A DNA stretch of 64,000 bases from Doris montereyensis (GCA_037039925.1 JAXRKP010000591.1:127501-191500); one strand, 5' to 3'. Numbered from the stretch's first letter, positions 38,101 to 51,080 are shown. Program-made: numbers and translations. Notes: generated by a model from the sequence alone, not told the origin.

Positions 38101-38700
38101 CAAGTCTTAAGTCGATTTTCTTGGTTACCTGGACTTGGCGATACAACAGTTAGTCATGCAGGTGACCACATTTCCCCCTGTCTGTGGTTCCATTTAAATC
38201 TCTTCATTTGGGGCTTTTTACTCCTTTCAATTCCATCTTTTCACTTTGTCAATTTGTTGTTGTTGCTACGTTAAACTTTTTTGAATCCATGATACATTTA
38301 CCATTTCTGGACTCCTCATTAAATTCACCTTTGAAATGTTTTGCTACTTTCATTTTTGTTGTTGTTGTTGTTGCTACTTTGATATTTATTTGAATTCTTC
38401 ATACAACATGTTCATTTTTATAAAAAATATTGAAAACCTCCTAACAAACAAACAAAAACAAAAGATAAGAGAAATTCAAATTTTTATCATTTTCTTCCAC
38501 CTGTCATTGTAAGTTTCAAATTTTATCTCTAACTTCAGTGGAAGAGAAATGCTATTAGCCACAACAACTTACGGGTTCTTCCTGTTCCTTTAAATTTAAA
38601 TCTGTAAGTGGAAGGGTCTCAGATGGAGGTAGTACGCATTGCAACACTGGATTGACACTAATTTACAGAGTGCTCAATGACCGCCATTTTTATTGCAGAA
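38101..38700. other. unassigned sequence with GTT runs
   Basis: Two TTGTTGTTGTTGCTAC-like strings (about 38260 and 38357). Nothing coding recognised. Confidence 0.4.
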
Positions 38701-39039
38701 GATGCATTCCTTGACCGGTTGGCACAGAAGGAACTTGAGGGAGAGGCAGTGACCTGGTACTTGTGTCAAGCACAGGATTCTGAAACAGCAAGAAAAAGCC
38801 AACATTTGCAGGACTGTCTTCCTCATGAAATGATAAAAGATAAAAATAACTTCTCTTCACACAGGGCTTCATTAGCCATTTCCAACCTGTCATTCATGAA
38901 AGAGAAAGTAAAGTAAAGTTCCTTAAAGACCTTATGGTCCATAGGGCCAGAGATTACCCTGGTTTCAATTATGGTGTAGCAGAACAGGTAACAATAAACA
39001 CATCCTAGGAAAGAATGTTAATCTGTCACAGATTTTTTA

Positions 39040-39195
39040 CTCCAAAGAAGAAGAAGAAGAAGAAGAAGAAGAAGAAGAAGAAGAATCAAGAAGAAGAAGA
39101 AGAAGAAGAAGAAGAAGAAGAAGAAAGATGGCCTGAAGAAGAGAAAGAAGAAGAAGAAGAAGCCTGAAGAAGAAGAAGAAGATTACAAAAGAAGA
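39040..39195. repeat. GAA trinucleotide microsatellite
   Basis: GAA units interrupted by TCAAGAAG, AGATGGCCTGAAG and GCCTGAAG strings. It lies just upstream of the duplicated block at 39204, inside segmental copy 1 only. Confidence 0.93.
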
Positions 39196-39337
39196 AGAAA
39201 AAGAGCTCTTACCGCTTCTCCTCAATGCCTCATGCTCCTGAGAAGAAGAATGTTTAGATTTATAGAATGCACTATACATAGAGAGGTCTAAAGTTTACAA
39301 TGTCAATAATCCACAAATGAGTTAATTGATAGGAGTT

Positions 39338-39490
39338 GGTACCCATTGCCACCTAGGCCCAGTGGGTTAAATGCCTATTAAGTGTCTCTATCCAAGGAAC
39401 ACAATGTCAGGACTAAGGATTGCAGGGATTCCAAACCAGGGCCCTATGATCCCAAGTCTGGTAACCTAGCCACTAGGCTACCCTAGCCAT
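39338..39490 (-). mobile_element. SINE family S, copy 3
   Basis: Minus strand: TAGCCTAGTGGCTAGG (A-box-like), CTTGGGATCATAGGGCC, GGTTTGGAATCC (B box), TGTGTTCCTTGGATAGAG, then the segment that forms the 13-kb minisatellite unit present once (GGTACCCATTGCCACC on the plus strand). The most complete copy for aligning the family. Confidence 0.75.
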
Positions 39491-39689
39491 TTAGTCTGAA
39501 AGAGTGTGTACATACAAAACATGGGGGGGCTTTAACATTATGTGAAAGCAGTCAATCAGGAAAGATAAGGTAGCAAATATACCAAACAGTGTGGCTGATT
39601 TTTCAAATTCACCCACTCCACCATTTGCTTGTTGAAATGAATTAAAGTTAAATCACAATTCATATTCATGTTTCATTGACAACTTTAAA

Positions 39690-39897
39690 TACAAAAAGAT
39701 AACAGAAGAAATAGGAAACAGCATGAGACGGAGATGGATAGGACACACCCTAAGAAAACACCAGAGCAGCCACTAATGACATGCACCTCAGTGGGACCTA
39801 CAAGGGCAGAAGATGAGGGGCAGACCACCAACAATCTGGAGAAGGCTAATGGAGGACGAAAAAACAAAAAGTGAAGAGAGGATGTCTTTTTAGGATT
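39690..39897 (+). mobile_element. LINE C-terminal fragment
   Basis: Reading with one break gives a RRRWIGHTLRKHQSSH segment followed by QGQKMRGRPPTIWRRLMEDE. This is the typical R-W-x-G-H ... R-G-R-P-x-x-x-W-R-R tail of RTE-like LINE polyproteins. No reverse transcriptase precedes it, so it is a 5'-truncated copy. It differs from the LINE at 24.3-27.5 kb. Confidence 0.65.
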
Positions 39898-40293
39898 TAA
39901 CGAGAAATTCCCAAGATATGAGCAAGTACAAGTCTGTTGTTTGTGCCTATGCCCTTGTGATACCCAATGCATTTGTCTATATCCCTTAGTTTCTTCAGCC
40001 CGCCACTTAGGTCACCTTGATCAAGGTCAGTGATTTGTCTAAATCCCCTATTTGCACATGTCAGCAGCCATGGAACTATCAACTAATTGACCATATCATA
40101 CTATTTTTGTTCCCATAATTTATGGTTACATGACAACATATGAACTGAGTATATGTGTACATTCCTATTGTAGGTGCCATATCCGGGTATTTTTAGGGCT
40201 TTTCCTTTCGTTTCTACGTTGCTTCATTGTCTAAGCTATCCTATTTGAAATTACACGCAATTTTTTCTACCAAAATCGACCTCGCGCTTTACA

Positions 40294-40491
40294 ATGGATG
40301 ACCCGTTGAATTTGTTCCGTAATGTAACGGATGACTGAGACCTACACGGTCACGATTATAATCCTTTAACTTTGAATTTAGATGATGAAGATAATGTAGA
40401 TCTACCGGACATTGATGCCGATCTCGTAGTTGAGAACGACGAAGATGATGAGGAGGACGATTTGGGGAGGGGAGTGGTGAAGGAGAAGTAG
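40294..40491 (+). pseudogene. short acidic frame with one internal stop
   Basis: An ATG at 40294 starts a 66-codon frame with a single in-frame TGA at codon 15. The product is strongly acidic (DLPDIDADLVVEN, DEDDEEDD). Acidic N-termini are found in several transposases, for example piggyBac-type, but no further domain is present, so identity is open. A candidate decayed first exon or exon fragment. Confidence 0.3.
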
Positions 40492-40569
40492 ATCTACATC
40501 ATAATCTTGAATGGACGACGTTGGATGATCTAAACAACGCTAGAAAGGCCTAGGTTATTCACTTTGATG

Positions 40570-40945
40570 AGGTGGGGGGATATTAGATATTATATTTATT
40601 CATTCTTGGATTTATTGACTGTGGCCTGGACTGTTTGAACTTAGTACTATTATATATAATATATAAATTAATGATTCCTTTCTCTGGATTGTGTTCTTGT
40701 GGACTTGGGTTTTTTTTTTCGCTTTTGGTAATCGATAGATTATAATTGTGCATGTGTGATTGATGAGATTTTTGGGGCAGGGGGGATATTTTTTATTCAT
40801 TCTTGGATTTATTGACATTTGACTGGACTGTTTATGAACTTTGTGTATTATTATATTATTGATTCCCTCCTCTGGATTGTGCTAATTGGACTTACCTGTA
40901 AGGCTTCTTGTGTCTTTCTTGATTTTTTTTCGCTTTTGGTCAGTT
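40570..40945. repeat. tandem duplication, about 205-bp period
   Basis: Two diverged copies share TTATTCATTCTTGGATTTAT (40597 and 40794), CTGGACTGTTT, CTCTGGATTGTG and TTTTTTTTCGCTTTTGGT (about 40711 and 40923). Confidence 0.8.
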
Positions 40946-41300
40946 TGAAATTTTTTTAGCAAGTAATTCTTTTTTTCAACTCTTATTTTTATATGGAAAT
41001 AAAACTTTTAGTCTTCTAGGAATTTTTTGCAGTTTATTTCATATTTTTATCATGTCTGGGTGCCTGTCTGTAGTGATTTTTTAAAAGTTTGTCAAAATTG
41101 TCCAGCAACTAGTTATTTCCCTTGTGTTAGCCACTGTAGAGAGTGGGTAGATTCTATTTGTCTGATAATTTTGTGAAATTCATTTAAAGCAATTTGACAT
41201 ACCGTAACTTCACACTCCAGTTCAGGATTTGAATTTACAGTCATGTGGCGTGCACTGTTTCCGTGATTTGGTGAGATGCCAATGCCACTGCCCGGATGAC
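40946..41300. other. unassigned AT-rich sequence
   Basis: Poly-T-rich, no recognised feature. Confidence 0.35.
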
Positions 41301-41308
41301 AAGAGAAC

Positions 41309-42330
41309 AAACTTGAGGGAGAGGCAGTGGGTGGTGCTTTGCTTATCGAATACAAGACGCCAGGGTTAGATTTCTCTGAAATGATACCATAGATTCATTA
41401 TTGCAAACTACTTGTACTAGTAAAGACTGGAGTAAAAAGATAAAAATAAAGACTCTTCCCTTATTTCTCAAGATCCTTCAGCATGCCAACCTAGCTTTCA
41501 AAAGACCACTGCATCAAGACACATATATATTTACAAAAAAAAACAGCTTTTTATTGCAGCACTGGTTCAAAACCCAGGCTAGCCCTGGTGTTTTGTCCCG
41601 ATAACATGCCTCTAGGAGAAATACTTTCCTCTGCTTTCCTCAATCGACTCAGTACCCAGCCATATTTAGGAAAAGCACCCTGTCAGAGTGCTAGTGTGAG
41701 TGCCTAACAGGCAGCTGTACTGTATGCTCATGGGAAGTTGAGAACTTTGAATGAGATGGCCTGCTTGGGGAGAAAAGTAGTATAAAGTCGGCAAGCCTGC
41801 ATCTGTGCGGGGATACAGATTACAAACCCATATTTAACTGTCTTCGGCAGGACGCTAGCTCTTACCGCTTCTCCTCAATGCCTCATGCTCCTGAGAATTT
41901 GTAGGTGGTTTCAGGCCCACAGAATGTGCTGTGACAAGGTAGAGGTACAAAGTTTCCCCGGGTCCTTTGATACCACAGTTGTACATTGTACAGGAGTCAT
42001 CACGGATGCATTTGCCGATGATCCAGCGTTGAACTGCTGTCGGTATTCGATATCTTATCCAAAACTGGAAAGCAGGAAAGAAATAAGATAAACAAACGTA
42101 AGCCTCCTCAATTGACAGCTATAGAGCGAAACAAGCTCTCTTTGGTCCCTTTACTAGCCATCTTAGTCTGAATTCGAAGTGGGAGCAAATGATGGGAATG
42201 ACAGAGGCAGTAACATGATCGGCCGATCAGACAAACTGACATAACCTAATTTAAGCAAATACAAAACACTAGCCTTGTTTGATTTATTCAAATTCACCCA
42301 CTCCACCATATGCAGTGATCTTGGGATGAA
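41309..42330 (+). repeat. segmental duplication, copy 2
   Basis: Partner of 38730-39660. AGCTCTTACCGCTTCTCCTC lies at 41857 and TCAAATTCACCCACTCCACC at 42288. After the former, CAGAATGTGCTGTGACAAGG corresponds to TAGAATGCACTATACATAG in copy 1. It lacks the GAA array and the SINE. Confidence 0.6.
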
Positions 42331-42514
42331 TTACAAGGAAACAGCAAGTTTGTTTGTTGTTTCATTGCAATTTTCCCCACCATTTATAGATGGTAATCTC
42401 AGGGTGAATTGAGGAAACAGCATGAATGAAGATTATAAGTGAAAAAGTGACAAAAATTTGTAAGACCTACCAGTAGCGCCCACCAACCACCTATTTCGAA
42501 ACAGTAAGACAAAA

Positions 42515-43480
42515 ACTATTTGTCTATACCCCTATTTGTCTATACTGAAATTTGTCTAAAGATGTCTGACCTACCAGCCCTATTTGTCTATACTGTCCAA
42601 GGAAAGACAAAAAACATATTTAACATGACAGATTTGAAAAATACCCTATTTGTCTACCAGCAACTATTTGTCTACCCCCTATTTGTCTATACCCCTATTT
42701 GTCACCCACCACAACATTTGTCTATACTCCCTATTTGTCTATAAACACTATTTGTTTATTTGACTCCCTATTTGTCTATATTTGTCTATACCCCTATTTG
42801 TCTATATCCCTATTTGTCTATACCCCTATTTGTCTATATCCCCCTATTTGTCTATATTTGTCTATACCCCTATTTGTCTATACCCCTATTTGTCTCTATA
42901 TACCTTCTATTTGTTTATACCCCCTATTTGTCTATACTCCCTATTTGTCTATATTTGTCTATACCCCTATTTGTCTATACCCCCTATTTGTCTATACCCC
43001 TATTTGTCTATACTCCCTATTTGTCCCTATAGATACTCTCTATTTATTTGTGTTATAACCCCTATTTGTTTATACTCCCTATTTGTCTATACTCCCTATT
43101 TGTCTATACCCCTATTTGTCTATACCCTATTTGTCTATAACCCCTATTTGTCTATACCCCTATTTGTCTATGTCTATCCCTATTTGTCTATATCCCCTAT
43201 TTGTCTATACCTATTTGTCTATTTGTTTATACTCCCTATTTGTCTAGACTATACTCCCTATTTGTCTATACTCCCTATTTGTCTATACCCCTATTTGTCT
43301 ATACTCCCTATTTGTCTATACCCCCTATTTGTCTATACCCCCTATTTGTCTATACCCCCTATTTGTCTATAACCCCTATTTGTCTACACTATACCCCTAT
43401 TTGTCTATTTACCCCTATTTGTCTATACCCCCTATTTGTCCATACCCCTTATTTGTTTATACCCCTATTTTTACCTTAGA
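42515..43480. repeat. 15-bp minisatellite
   Basis: About 60 units of TATTTGTCTATACCCC with lengths 11-17 bp. The 15-bp phase gives Leu/Tyr/Ser/Ile-rich 5-residue-periodic frames on the plus strand; not coding. Confidence 0.95.
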
Positions 43481-43925
43481 TAAATATCATCCCCTTAAAC
43501 GGCCACTTTTGGGTGTATTTGTCATACTAGTATTGCTACCTTATTATAATGCATTAATGTTTTGCAATTTTAATGAGGAATATGTATTATGAGGTTCAGT
43601 ATGTAATTTCCTTTAGGATCAAATGAAGTATCATCATTATAATTGTTATCATTATTATTGTTGTTGTCTGCTGAGGACAGGGCTCATAGGCAGAGACCAC
43701 TGTATTACTACACTTTTCCAACAGAAGGTGATGATACTATTTGCTCTATTTGTATAAACTCAATTTTACACATATATGTCAAATATATAATACAGAGAAA
43801 GAGGTTTAGTTTCATTGCACTTCATTCTGTCCATATGATGTGGTGATTTCAGGAAGAAATGCAAATTGTTGTTGTCTGCTGAGCAAAAGGAATAACATGA
43901 AAAATATCCTCCAACCAGCCTGAGA
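43481..43925. other. unassigned sequence
   Basis: Two related strings TTGTTGTTGTCTGCTGAG (about 43659 and 43869) hint at a small local duplication. No gene. Confidence 0.4.
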
Positions 43926-43926
43926 A

Positions 43927-44250
<324 letters not shown>

Positions 44251-44785
44251 AGAGAGACAGGGAGGTGGAGGAGGAAGACAAGGAGTAAGAACAAGGGTTC
44301 TTACCCCTCTCAAGACATTTTAACTCACTCTATTCTTCAAATCGGCTACAGTATCGCTGGACTTGACTTGTGTATTGAATATATCCACTGTGTCTTGTCT
44401 GTCCTCTACGCATATTTTAACTCTAGGGAAGAAAGGTGTTAAAAAGTATCACAATTAATTAATAATGAAGCATGATATTATGCAGACTGCCAGAAACAGG
44501 TTTACATGAGTAATGAGATGTAAAAGATTTAAATTTTCATGCTTCAAGACAGACAGACACACACACACACACACATACGCACTCTCTTAGCGAAACATCA
44601 GAAACTGCCTGATACGTTCATACACATGATATACATATGACACACAGTCACATTTGCCCAACCACACGGTCAAATTTTTGTCAATCCGTATGACGCCCAC
44701 GTGTCAGATGTATGTCATACACGTATGACCAACAGTGCATGATGGCCGTAAGAGCCATGTATAACGGCGTGGTAGGGCGATATGT
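44251..44785. other. unassigned sequence with a short CA run
   Basis: A CA run lies at about 44557-44573; related CATATGACACAC and CATACACGTATGACC strings lie at 44630-44730. No gene. Confidence 0.4.
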
Positions 44786-44789
44786 CAAA

Positions 44790-45560
44790 ATGTGACCAGA
44801 GAACTGATATACATTATGCAGATGATGTGGACCTGACCATCAGCACAGAAGAAGTACGAAGATATATCAACAACAGAAAATTACACTATTGAAACAACGG
44901 AATCTTCAAGTAAATAAATCAAAAACAGAATTACAAAAGAAGAAAGGACATGTATCAGAAAATTAGACACCATTATCAATGAAAATGAAGACATCAAAAG
45001 AAGAAAGATACTAGCACAAAACACTTTTTTAAACTGAACAAAATCTGGACAAGAAAAATATTATCACAGAAAAACACAGAATCCAACTCTACGAAACCCT
45101 TGTTATTATTATTACTATTGACATACAATAGCGGAACTTGGGGCCTAACTAAAGCAAACCTAGAAAGTCTAGACATCATTCACAGAATTCACATGAAAAC
45201 ATCGTAGGCGTCCAGCGGCCTGAAACAACCAGTATTGTAACAACGATTTATACGACCGCTGCCCAATTAGGCCTATTAGTCAAAGGGTCAAAGAACAGCA
45301 GTGGAGATTATTTGGACACATCCTCAAGAGAAAATACCAGCTCTTACAGCAATGAACGCGTACTTTAGCGAGGGACGGAAATACAGAGGAAGAACACCGA
45401 CATCATTGTCAACGACACTCAAACACGACTTCATCCAGTCTCAGGAACACCGAAACCCAAATGGAGAAGACACAAACATACCAGCACAACTAAGCACAGA
45501 AAGAGACCTATTTGTTTTGAGGACTCTAGCTCAGGATTGATACCAATGGAGAGATGTTAA
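44790..45560 (+). pseudogene. degenerate LINE reverse transcriptase remnant
   Basis: IHYADDVDLTISTEEV (about 44810-44857) carries the reverse transcriptase catalytic Tyr-Ala-Asp-Asp box. Then come short pieces in shifting frames: NSGTWGLTKANLESLD (about 45128) and the C-terminal block (45301-45540) with GRTPTSLSTTLKHD and LRTLAQD. The upstream part of the protein and the endonuclease are absent. A third LINE lineage, distinct from 24.3 and 39.7 kb. At 45735-45800 an AAAGTGCCTAGAGC ... CTCTATAAATGTGC tail resembles 3' tails common to invertebrate LINE/SINE elements. Confidence 0.7.
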
Positions 45561-45839
45561 AAAAACAAATATTCAACATCAAGATTCTTTGGCAACAAAA
45601 GAAAGTTTTATGTCAGAATACACAGTATTGGGCAAGCATCTTTATTGACTGTGGGGCCACTCTAAGACTACTACCACTACTAATTTTGATTAAATTGATT
45701 AGTTGTATGATTGTTGTGGTGTAACTATTTTGACTATTGTAAAGTGCCTAGAGCTCAGAGTACATGAGGTGCTGGTACTCTATAAATGTGCAATCTTATA
45801 ATTATTAATATTACTACGGCTGCCGTAAACATAGCCACT

Positions 45840-48420
45840 GCCTCTAGAATGCTCTTACACTTACAGTGTAGATTCTAAATCTTTCTATATATATGATTTA
45901 AGATTGATATTGTAACTACACTTTTGAGAACATTTTAACAAGGAAGACAGAAAGTTAAAGTATTAATAATTAAGATTAAGTATAGATGTAATGTTAATAG
46001 ATTCACTTTTACCCGAATTCCCTGTTTTGTTTTTTGGTTGCTGTCATCGCTGAAGGCATTATGATCATTCAAAGTCAATCGCCTGTAGAGCTTTGTAAGG
46101 TTGTCAAGAACTTGCAGTGTTGAGTTGGAATCTCTGACCTGTATATGTGTGGTATGATTTGCTTGGTAAGATCGTCCAACTTTGGTTATTAAATATCTAT
46201 AACAAGTCCAATTTGAATGTAAATAACGTAGGGGGAGAAAAATAACTGAACTAGATATGGATATAATTATAATATAATATAAAGCATGCCGTCACACCCT
46301 GAGTGATACCAAGTACGATTATCAGATCGTGTCAGTATTCTATGCTGACATTATGCAGGTAGGCGTGGACGGTACTATACAGACTTTCTAATTATACAAC
46401 TGGTTCAAACTGGCAGCTTAGGTGAATGAAAACTATACTCAAAGACGAGGAAACAATCAAATTTTTAATAACTAAACGTCACTTTTGGTAGAAAACTTCC
46501 TGAAATGAAAATGATCTTGGGGTCATTTAAAACCTACTTATGCAAAATATCATATGGTTACTCTTAGTGGCTTCACAATGGAGCCTTTGGCGAGCAAAGA
46601 ATGACCAACTCATAATTATATACATAGATTTTTAATAGGACCCACTTAATCCAAAATCGTGAGGGATCAGGCCCAAATTTTGGATTAACCGGGAATTTGG
46701 AATGAGCGAAAAAGAATTCTTTTGATCTAGTTATAGATGTGGGGTGATGTAAATTATGGGCAAACACTGCCCTCTGCATTTTATATACGAGCGTGAGTCT
46801 GTCATTGGCTGCATTAAAATTGGGTTGTTTGTTGGGGGATTTTTTTGTTTATCGAGCTGACAGAACCAATGAAATGCGTGACCAGTTTAACAATCGTTTC
46901 TTCTAGATAGCTAGAATCACCGCTTTATGGATGTCATTTCCTTCAATTTCTGTCTAGACAACTTGAAGCACATTCTTCTTTGATGTTCGTTACACCTTGG
47001 TTCTGCCGCCACATCACTAGAGTCGCATCACTACAATAGATTTAGTTACGGCACAACAGGTGACAGGACACCGACAGTGTATATCACCACAGTGGGGAGC
47101 CGAATCCACCGAGACCGCACTCAAGAAAACGAGGCCAGTAGAAATCAATTTTTACCTCCCTTCGTTCTCTTTGCAAAAAAAAACTTCACATCCAACGAGG
47201 ACCCAGCATGGTTAAAATCACATACAAGATCGCACCGGTCGATAAAGACAATGGAACAACGACTTCTCACTCGAATCCCTTAACGATCAAGTCATTGATT
47301 GCCACTGCACTGTGTGCGTGTTTGGGAGGCCAAACAGACGAACTGTTAATTCTTTAACAGCCAGGCTAGGCTGTGTAGTGTGAACAAAGATAACAGAACA
47401 ATTGTTCTTCTGTAGTATCATTGGAGTGAGTGAGTAGAAGATTGGCTAGGGCGGAAAAGCGCTGGATCAATCAAAATGATTTTAGTGACCAGCACAACCT
47501 TGTGAAAGGTCTAAGGGTTAGGCTATTTACTAATTTTCTCTCTGTTGCTCACTTTCTTCTAAAGCTGCGCAAGCGTTCACATCTGTAACTCGCTGTACCA
47601 TCGCTTGATTCTGATTTATCGAAATAGCATCTACTTCTACATCACAACCCAAAAAGCGCAAATGCCTTCCCTACGAAATTAAACAAAAGATAAGCGATGA
47701 TACATTAAAATGGAAAGTTCCTTGTTAACTTCGCATTCAATGAAAGGTTTCAAACAACGATTACCTAGCATCAGTCCCGACGACCACGTTAAATTTGACT
47801 CCAACTGTATCGCATTGGCTGGTGTGATGTCAAATCGTTTATCTTAATTTAATTCAAATTGACAAGGCAGGGGACTTTGTGTGGTACTCTTATTAAATGA
47901 AGTTTTACTTTAATTAATGACAAGATTTGATTCAATCAGATCTTTGATTTTTCTTTAAAATTGATTCAGTTGGTCGAGATTTAGATTTTTAATCGATTCA
48001 AATATATCTAATAAAAAAATTATATTGTTTCTATTTTAAATTTGGAACTGGGAATTTTGTAAAAACCCAATTTGGAATACGTGTATAAATCTAATCTATA
48101 TTATATCTACATTTATGTAATGTATGATACTAAAACACATGACATTCAAATGATCAGAAACATTTACATTTGGACGATGCTATTTTCACCGCACGGTGAT
48201 AATAGTTTGGTAGGCTATTTTCACAGTACGGTGAGGTGAAGTTCGGTAGGGTGTTTTCACCGAACTGTCACATTATTATATTATGTTACCTAGATGTTTT
48301 AGACCCTTAGATAACTTATAATACCTAAATTTTACATGTTGGTGATATTTTGCCTTTCTATGTGTTTTACTTTTAAAATGCTGTTATTATTTACTTCTTA
48401 TATTTTATACGAATTATAGT
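45840..48420. other. long AT-rich stretch, nothing firmly identified
   Basis: No frame beyond about 70 codons. At 46645-46705 an inverted pair (TAATCCAAAATCG and AATTTTGGATTAACCGG) faintly resembles pogo/Tigger-type termini. At 48185-48275 short GCACGGTGA/TTCACCG strings form local inverted repeats. Confidence 0.4.
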
Positions 48421-48548
48421 GGAAGAATGAAAAGGAAACAGAAACATGAGAGGAGTAGAGAGGGATTAACAGTTGTCAAGTGCAAACGAAGAGGTGTATT
48501 TGTGTGTGTGTGATATATGCGTGTATGTATGTATTGTATTGTATAGTA

Positions 48549-50170
48549 TGCCAATCAACTTTGGCAATAGTAAAATTCCTTTTAACGACGTTGTAAAAGA
48601 CTTAAGGGTGTTCATTGATTCAGATCTTTCCTTTAGAAGTCAAGTAAATAACATCATCAGAAAAATGTATATGATTTTGAACAGACTTTATAAAATGCGA
48701 CACTTATTGTAGGTACGGAAAACCCACTAGTCGGGTGGTGTCGATGAGGCCGTGATCTAAAATTTGGGCAAAATCAGCGCTTTGTTATGATTGCTAGGTT
48801 GGGCGTTGTAAGAAGTATTTGGTATCAAATTAAAGATCAATATCTCCCCTTTTTAAATGTGTTAATTTTATATACGTGTATTAATTTGATGTTTTGTGGT
48901 GACCCGAATTTGATTTTGGCATTCCGTGCCGGCGGCGAGTTCCGTGACTGACGGTCGCTTCGCTTCCGTGCTTCGCTGATCATAACAATGCTATTAATAG
49001 AAACGTAAATGGTATCATCGTAAAGAAGGATAAAAGACCTTTCGATTCATATAAGATTCGACATGATTTGTTTATTTTCGGGTTTTATAAATTATGAGTG
49101 AATTCTTTACGAAGTGAAAAAATATATTAAAAATTGTACGATATACGGCATATTTATATCAACATAAAGATCGTTTTGTTGTCTTTTTAAGACATCAATT
49201 TTTAACGTTACTATTAAATTGATTTTGATATAGTTAGAAAGAACTTGTTTTTCTGTTTAATATGATATCAATAACTCTATGATTTGCCTCATATTGATTT
49301 TTTTATGATTTTTCAAAATTGTGTAAAATATACAATAAATACAGAATGCCTTGCACATCATGTCTTCTTATTTTGATATAAGTGTTTGTAAGTCAATGTG
49401 TGTGTTATAGAAAGAAAGAGCTTTTTCCCTTGTTTAATTTGATACCAAATATGTCTGTGTAATGCATTATTTAAATTTTCTGCGGCTATTTGAAAACGTC
49501 ATTTTTTGGCATGTTTGAGGCCTGTCGCCGAAATGCTTAAAATTGCGTGTGGGGCCAAACTGAGTCACAGATATTTTCTATCCTAGTCCTCGTATGGTGT
49601 CCAAAAAAATTACATGTAATCTATGGCATGATCTCTATAAGCTCTGTGAATTTTGTAAGTGTGGCTTTATTTATGATGAAATTATGGCACTGCAAATATT
49701 GAAATTTTCCCGTGTTAAAAAATGTGGGTTTTGGGACGAATTTTCTGAATCTTTGAAATGCCATAATTTCAATAAATATTGTCCAATATCAATGCTTCTT
49801 ATATCATTTTAATCGGTGGAAAAGCTCTAACTGATGGGGAACATTATGTTTGTGTCCAATACCTTTTTGAATTCGGGTTTTCTGTACCTACTTATTGTCT
49901 AAAGAAGTATCCATCCTCCTAGTGAATTTTCTTGTTTTTGTCAAATCTTGACTATTGCAATGCACTTTTGGCCAATATTTTTAAAAAAAGATATCTTTAT
50001 CTTATGTTCATTTATTACAAATTTTGCTCATGAGCAAAACTTCCATGCTCTGCCCAACTATGGAACTCATCCTCCCAATATAAAGTAACTTAATACTTTA
50101 TGAACCTAGATCTATCACTGCTACAAACATACCTAAAAGTTATATTTAATTCAATTTCTTAAGCATTCAT
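48549..50170 (+). pseudogene. LINE C-terminal remnant, split by an insertion
   Basis: Left part 48549-48708 encodes KIPFNDVVKDLRVFIDSD and RKMYMILNRLYKM, a thumb-region pattern of CR1/Jockey-like reverse transcriptases. After a 1.18-kb element the frame resumes at 49892 (SKEVSILLVNFLVFV) and, after a one-base shift, reads SNLDYCNALLANIF, the very conserved motif that follows that region in these LINEs. A weak LWNSS trace lies near 50070. The two halves join in phase once the insertion and one target-site copy are ignored. Confidence 0.7.
48709..49891. mobile_element. 1.18-kb element with terminal inverted repeats
   Basis: Left end GTAGGTACGGAAAACCC (48709-48725). The right end is its inverse (GGGTTTTCTGTACCTAC, 49875-49891), 16 of 17 bases matching. 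TTATT flanks both sides (48704-48708 and 49892-49896); the following G also agrees, so the duplication is 5-6 bp. A TTTGGTATCAAATTAAA string near the left end recurs inverted at about 49436. No transposase domain is present, so it is non-autonomous. The superfamily is undetermined. Confidence 0.8.
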
Positions 50171-50469
50171 TGGTCACACTGAAAATTGCAATTCAATTCA
50201 AGAAAACATTCCTGCATCATATTCATGTCGAGTGGATGGTACAGAGATTCCTTCCAACTAGATCTATATCTAATACAGGTAGATCTAAATACGCTGAAAA
50301 AGTAAACGGAGTGACTTCAGTGACTCACTGACTGCGGTGACGGTGAATCAGGGCTGCCACTGCCACTTCCGGAGGTAAAAAATTCTTTGTTTTTATCCAT
50401 ATTTTGAAAAAAATTCCTTGTTTGCCAGATAGTTGTATCCCCCCCCACCCCCCACCCCGAAATTTATTT

Positions 50470-50570
50470 TATTTTATAGATCTAGTCTAGATTCCAAAAA
50501 AAAAAGATCTAGATTCTAGATCTAGATCTAGAGCTAGTCTAGATCTAGATCTAGATTTCTATATAATAAC
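50470..50570. repeat. TCTAGATCT-rich low-complexity tract
   Basis: Overlapping AGATCT and TCTAGA palindromes, as also near 10.75-11.4, 54.05-54.19 and 57.54-57.66 kb. Confidence 0.85.
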
Positions 50571-50756
50571 AAAGAACGTAAGAAAAGAGTCTTAATTATG
50601 AATGCATAAATAAGTCAAGTACACAGTACCGGTACACACAATTTTGTAACAGAACAGAAAATAATTTATTCTTCAATTTTACATTTAGATTACAATGCAA
50701 TTTCAAAGAATATAATGCGAAAATAAAATAATGTGCTGGATTTTGTTGTGCTGCAG

Positions 50757-51037
50757 TAGGCAAAGAGAGATAGAAAGAGACAGAGACAGAGAGACAGACA
50801 GAGACAGAGACAGAGACAGAGAGATAGAGAGAGAGAGAGACAGAGAGAGAGAGGCAGAGAGAGTGAGAGAGACAGAGAGAGAGAGAGACATAGAGAGAGA
50901 GAGAGAGAGACAGAGAGTTTATTTGAAAAAACACATTTAATTTGTTGTAAAAAATAATAATATTAAATGGGATGTGCTCAAACTTTGAAGCAAATCACAA
51001 TAGTATGTATGTAAACAATGTTTAAGTAGGCTAGGGA

Positions 51038-51080
<43 letters not shown>

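Larger units (their letters stand above)
38730..39660 (+). repeat. segmental duplication, copy 1
   Basis: Shares three colinear blocks with 41309-42330: AACTTGAGGGAGAGGCAGTG (38732), AGCTCTTACCGCTTCTCCTC plus the following 20 bases (39204) and TCAAATTCACCCACTCCACC (39603). Offsets are 2577, 2653 and 2685 bp, so both copies keep the same order and spacing apart from indels such as the GAA array and a SINE here. Confidence 0.65.

Noticed and set aside
42520..43592. Repeated Leu/Tyr/Ser/Ile peptides
   Set aside because: 15-bp minisatellite artefact.
46640..46710. pogo/Tigger terminal repeats
   Set aside because: Only a short inverted string with loose resemblance; no transposase and no TA duplication could be assigned.
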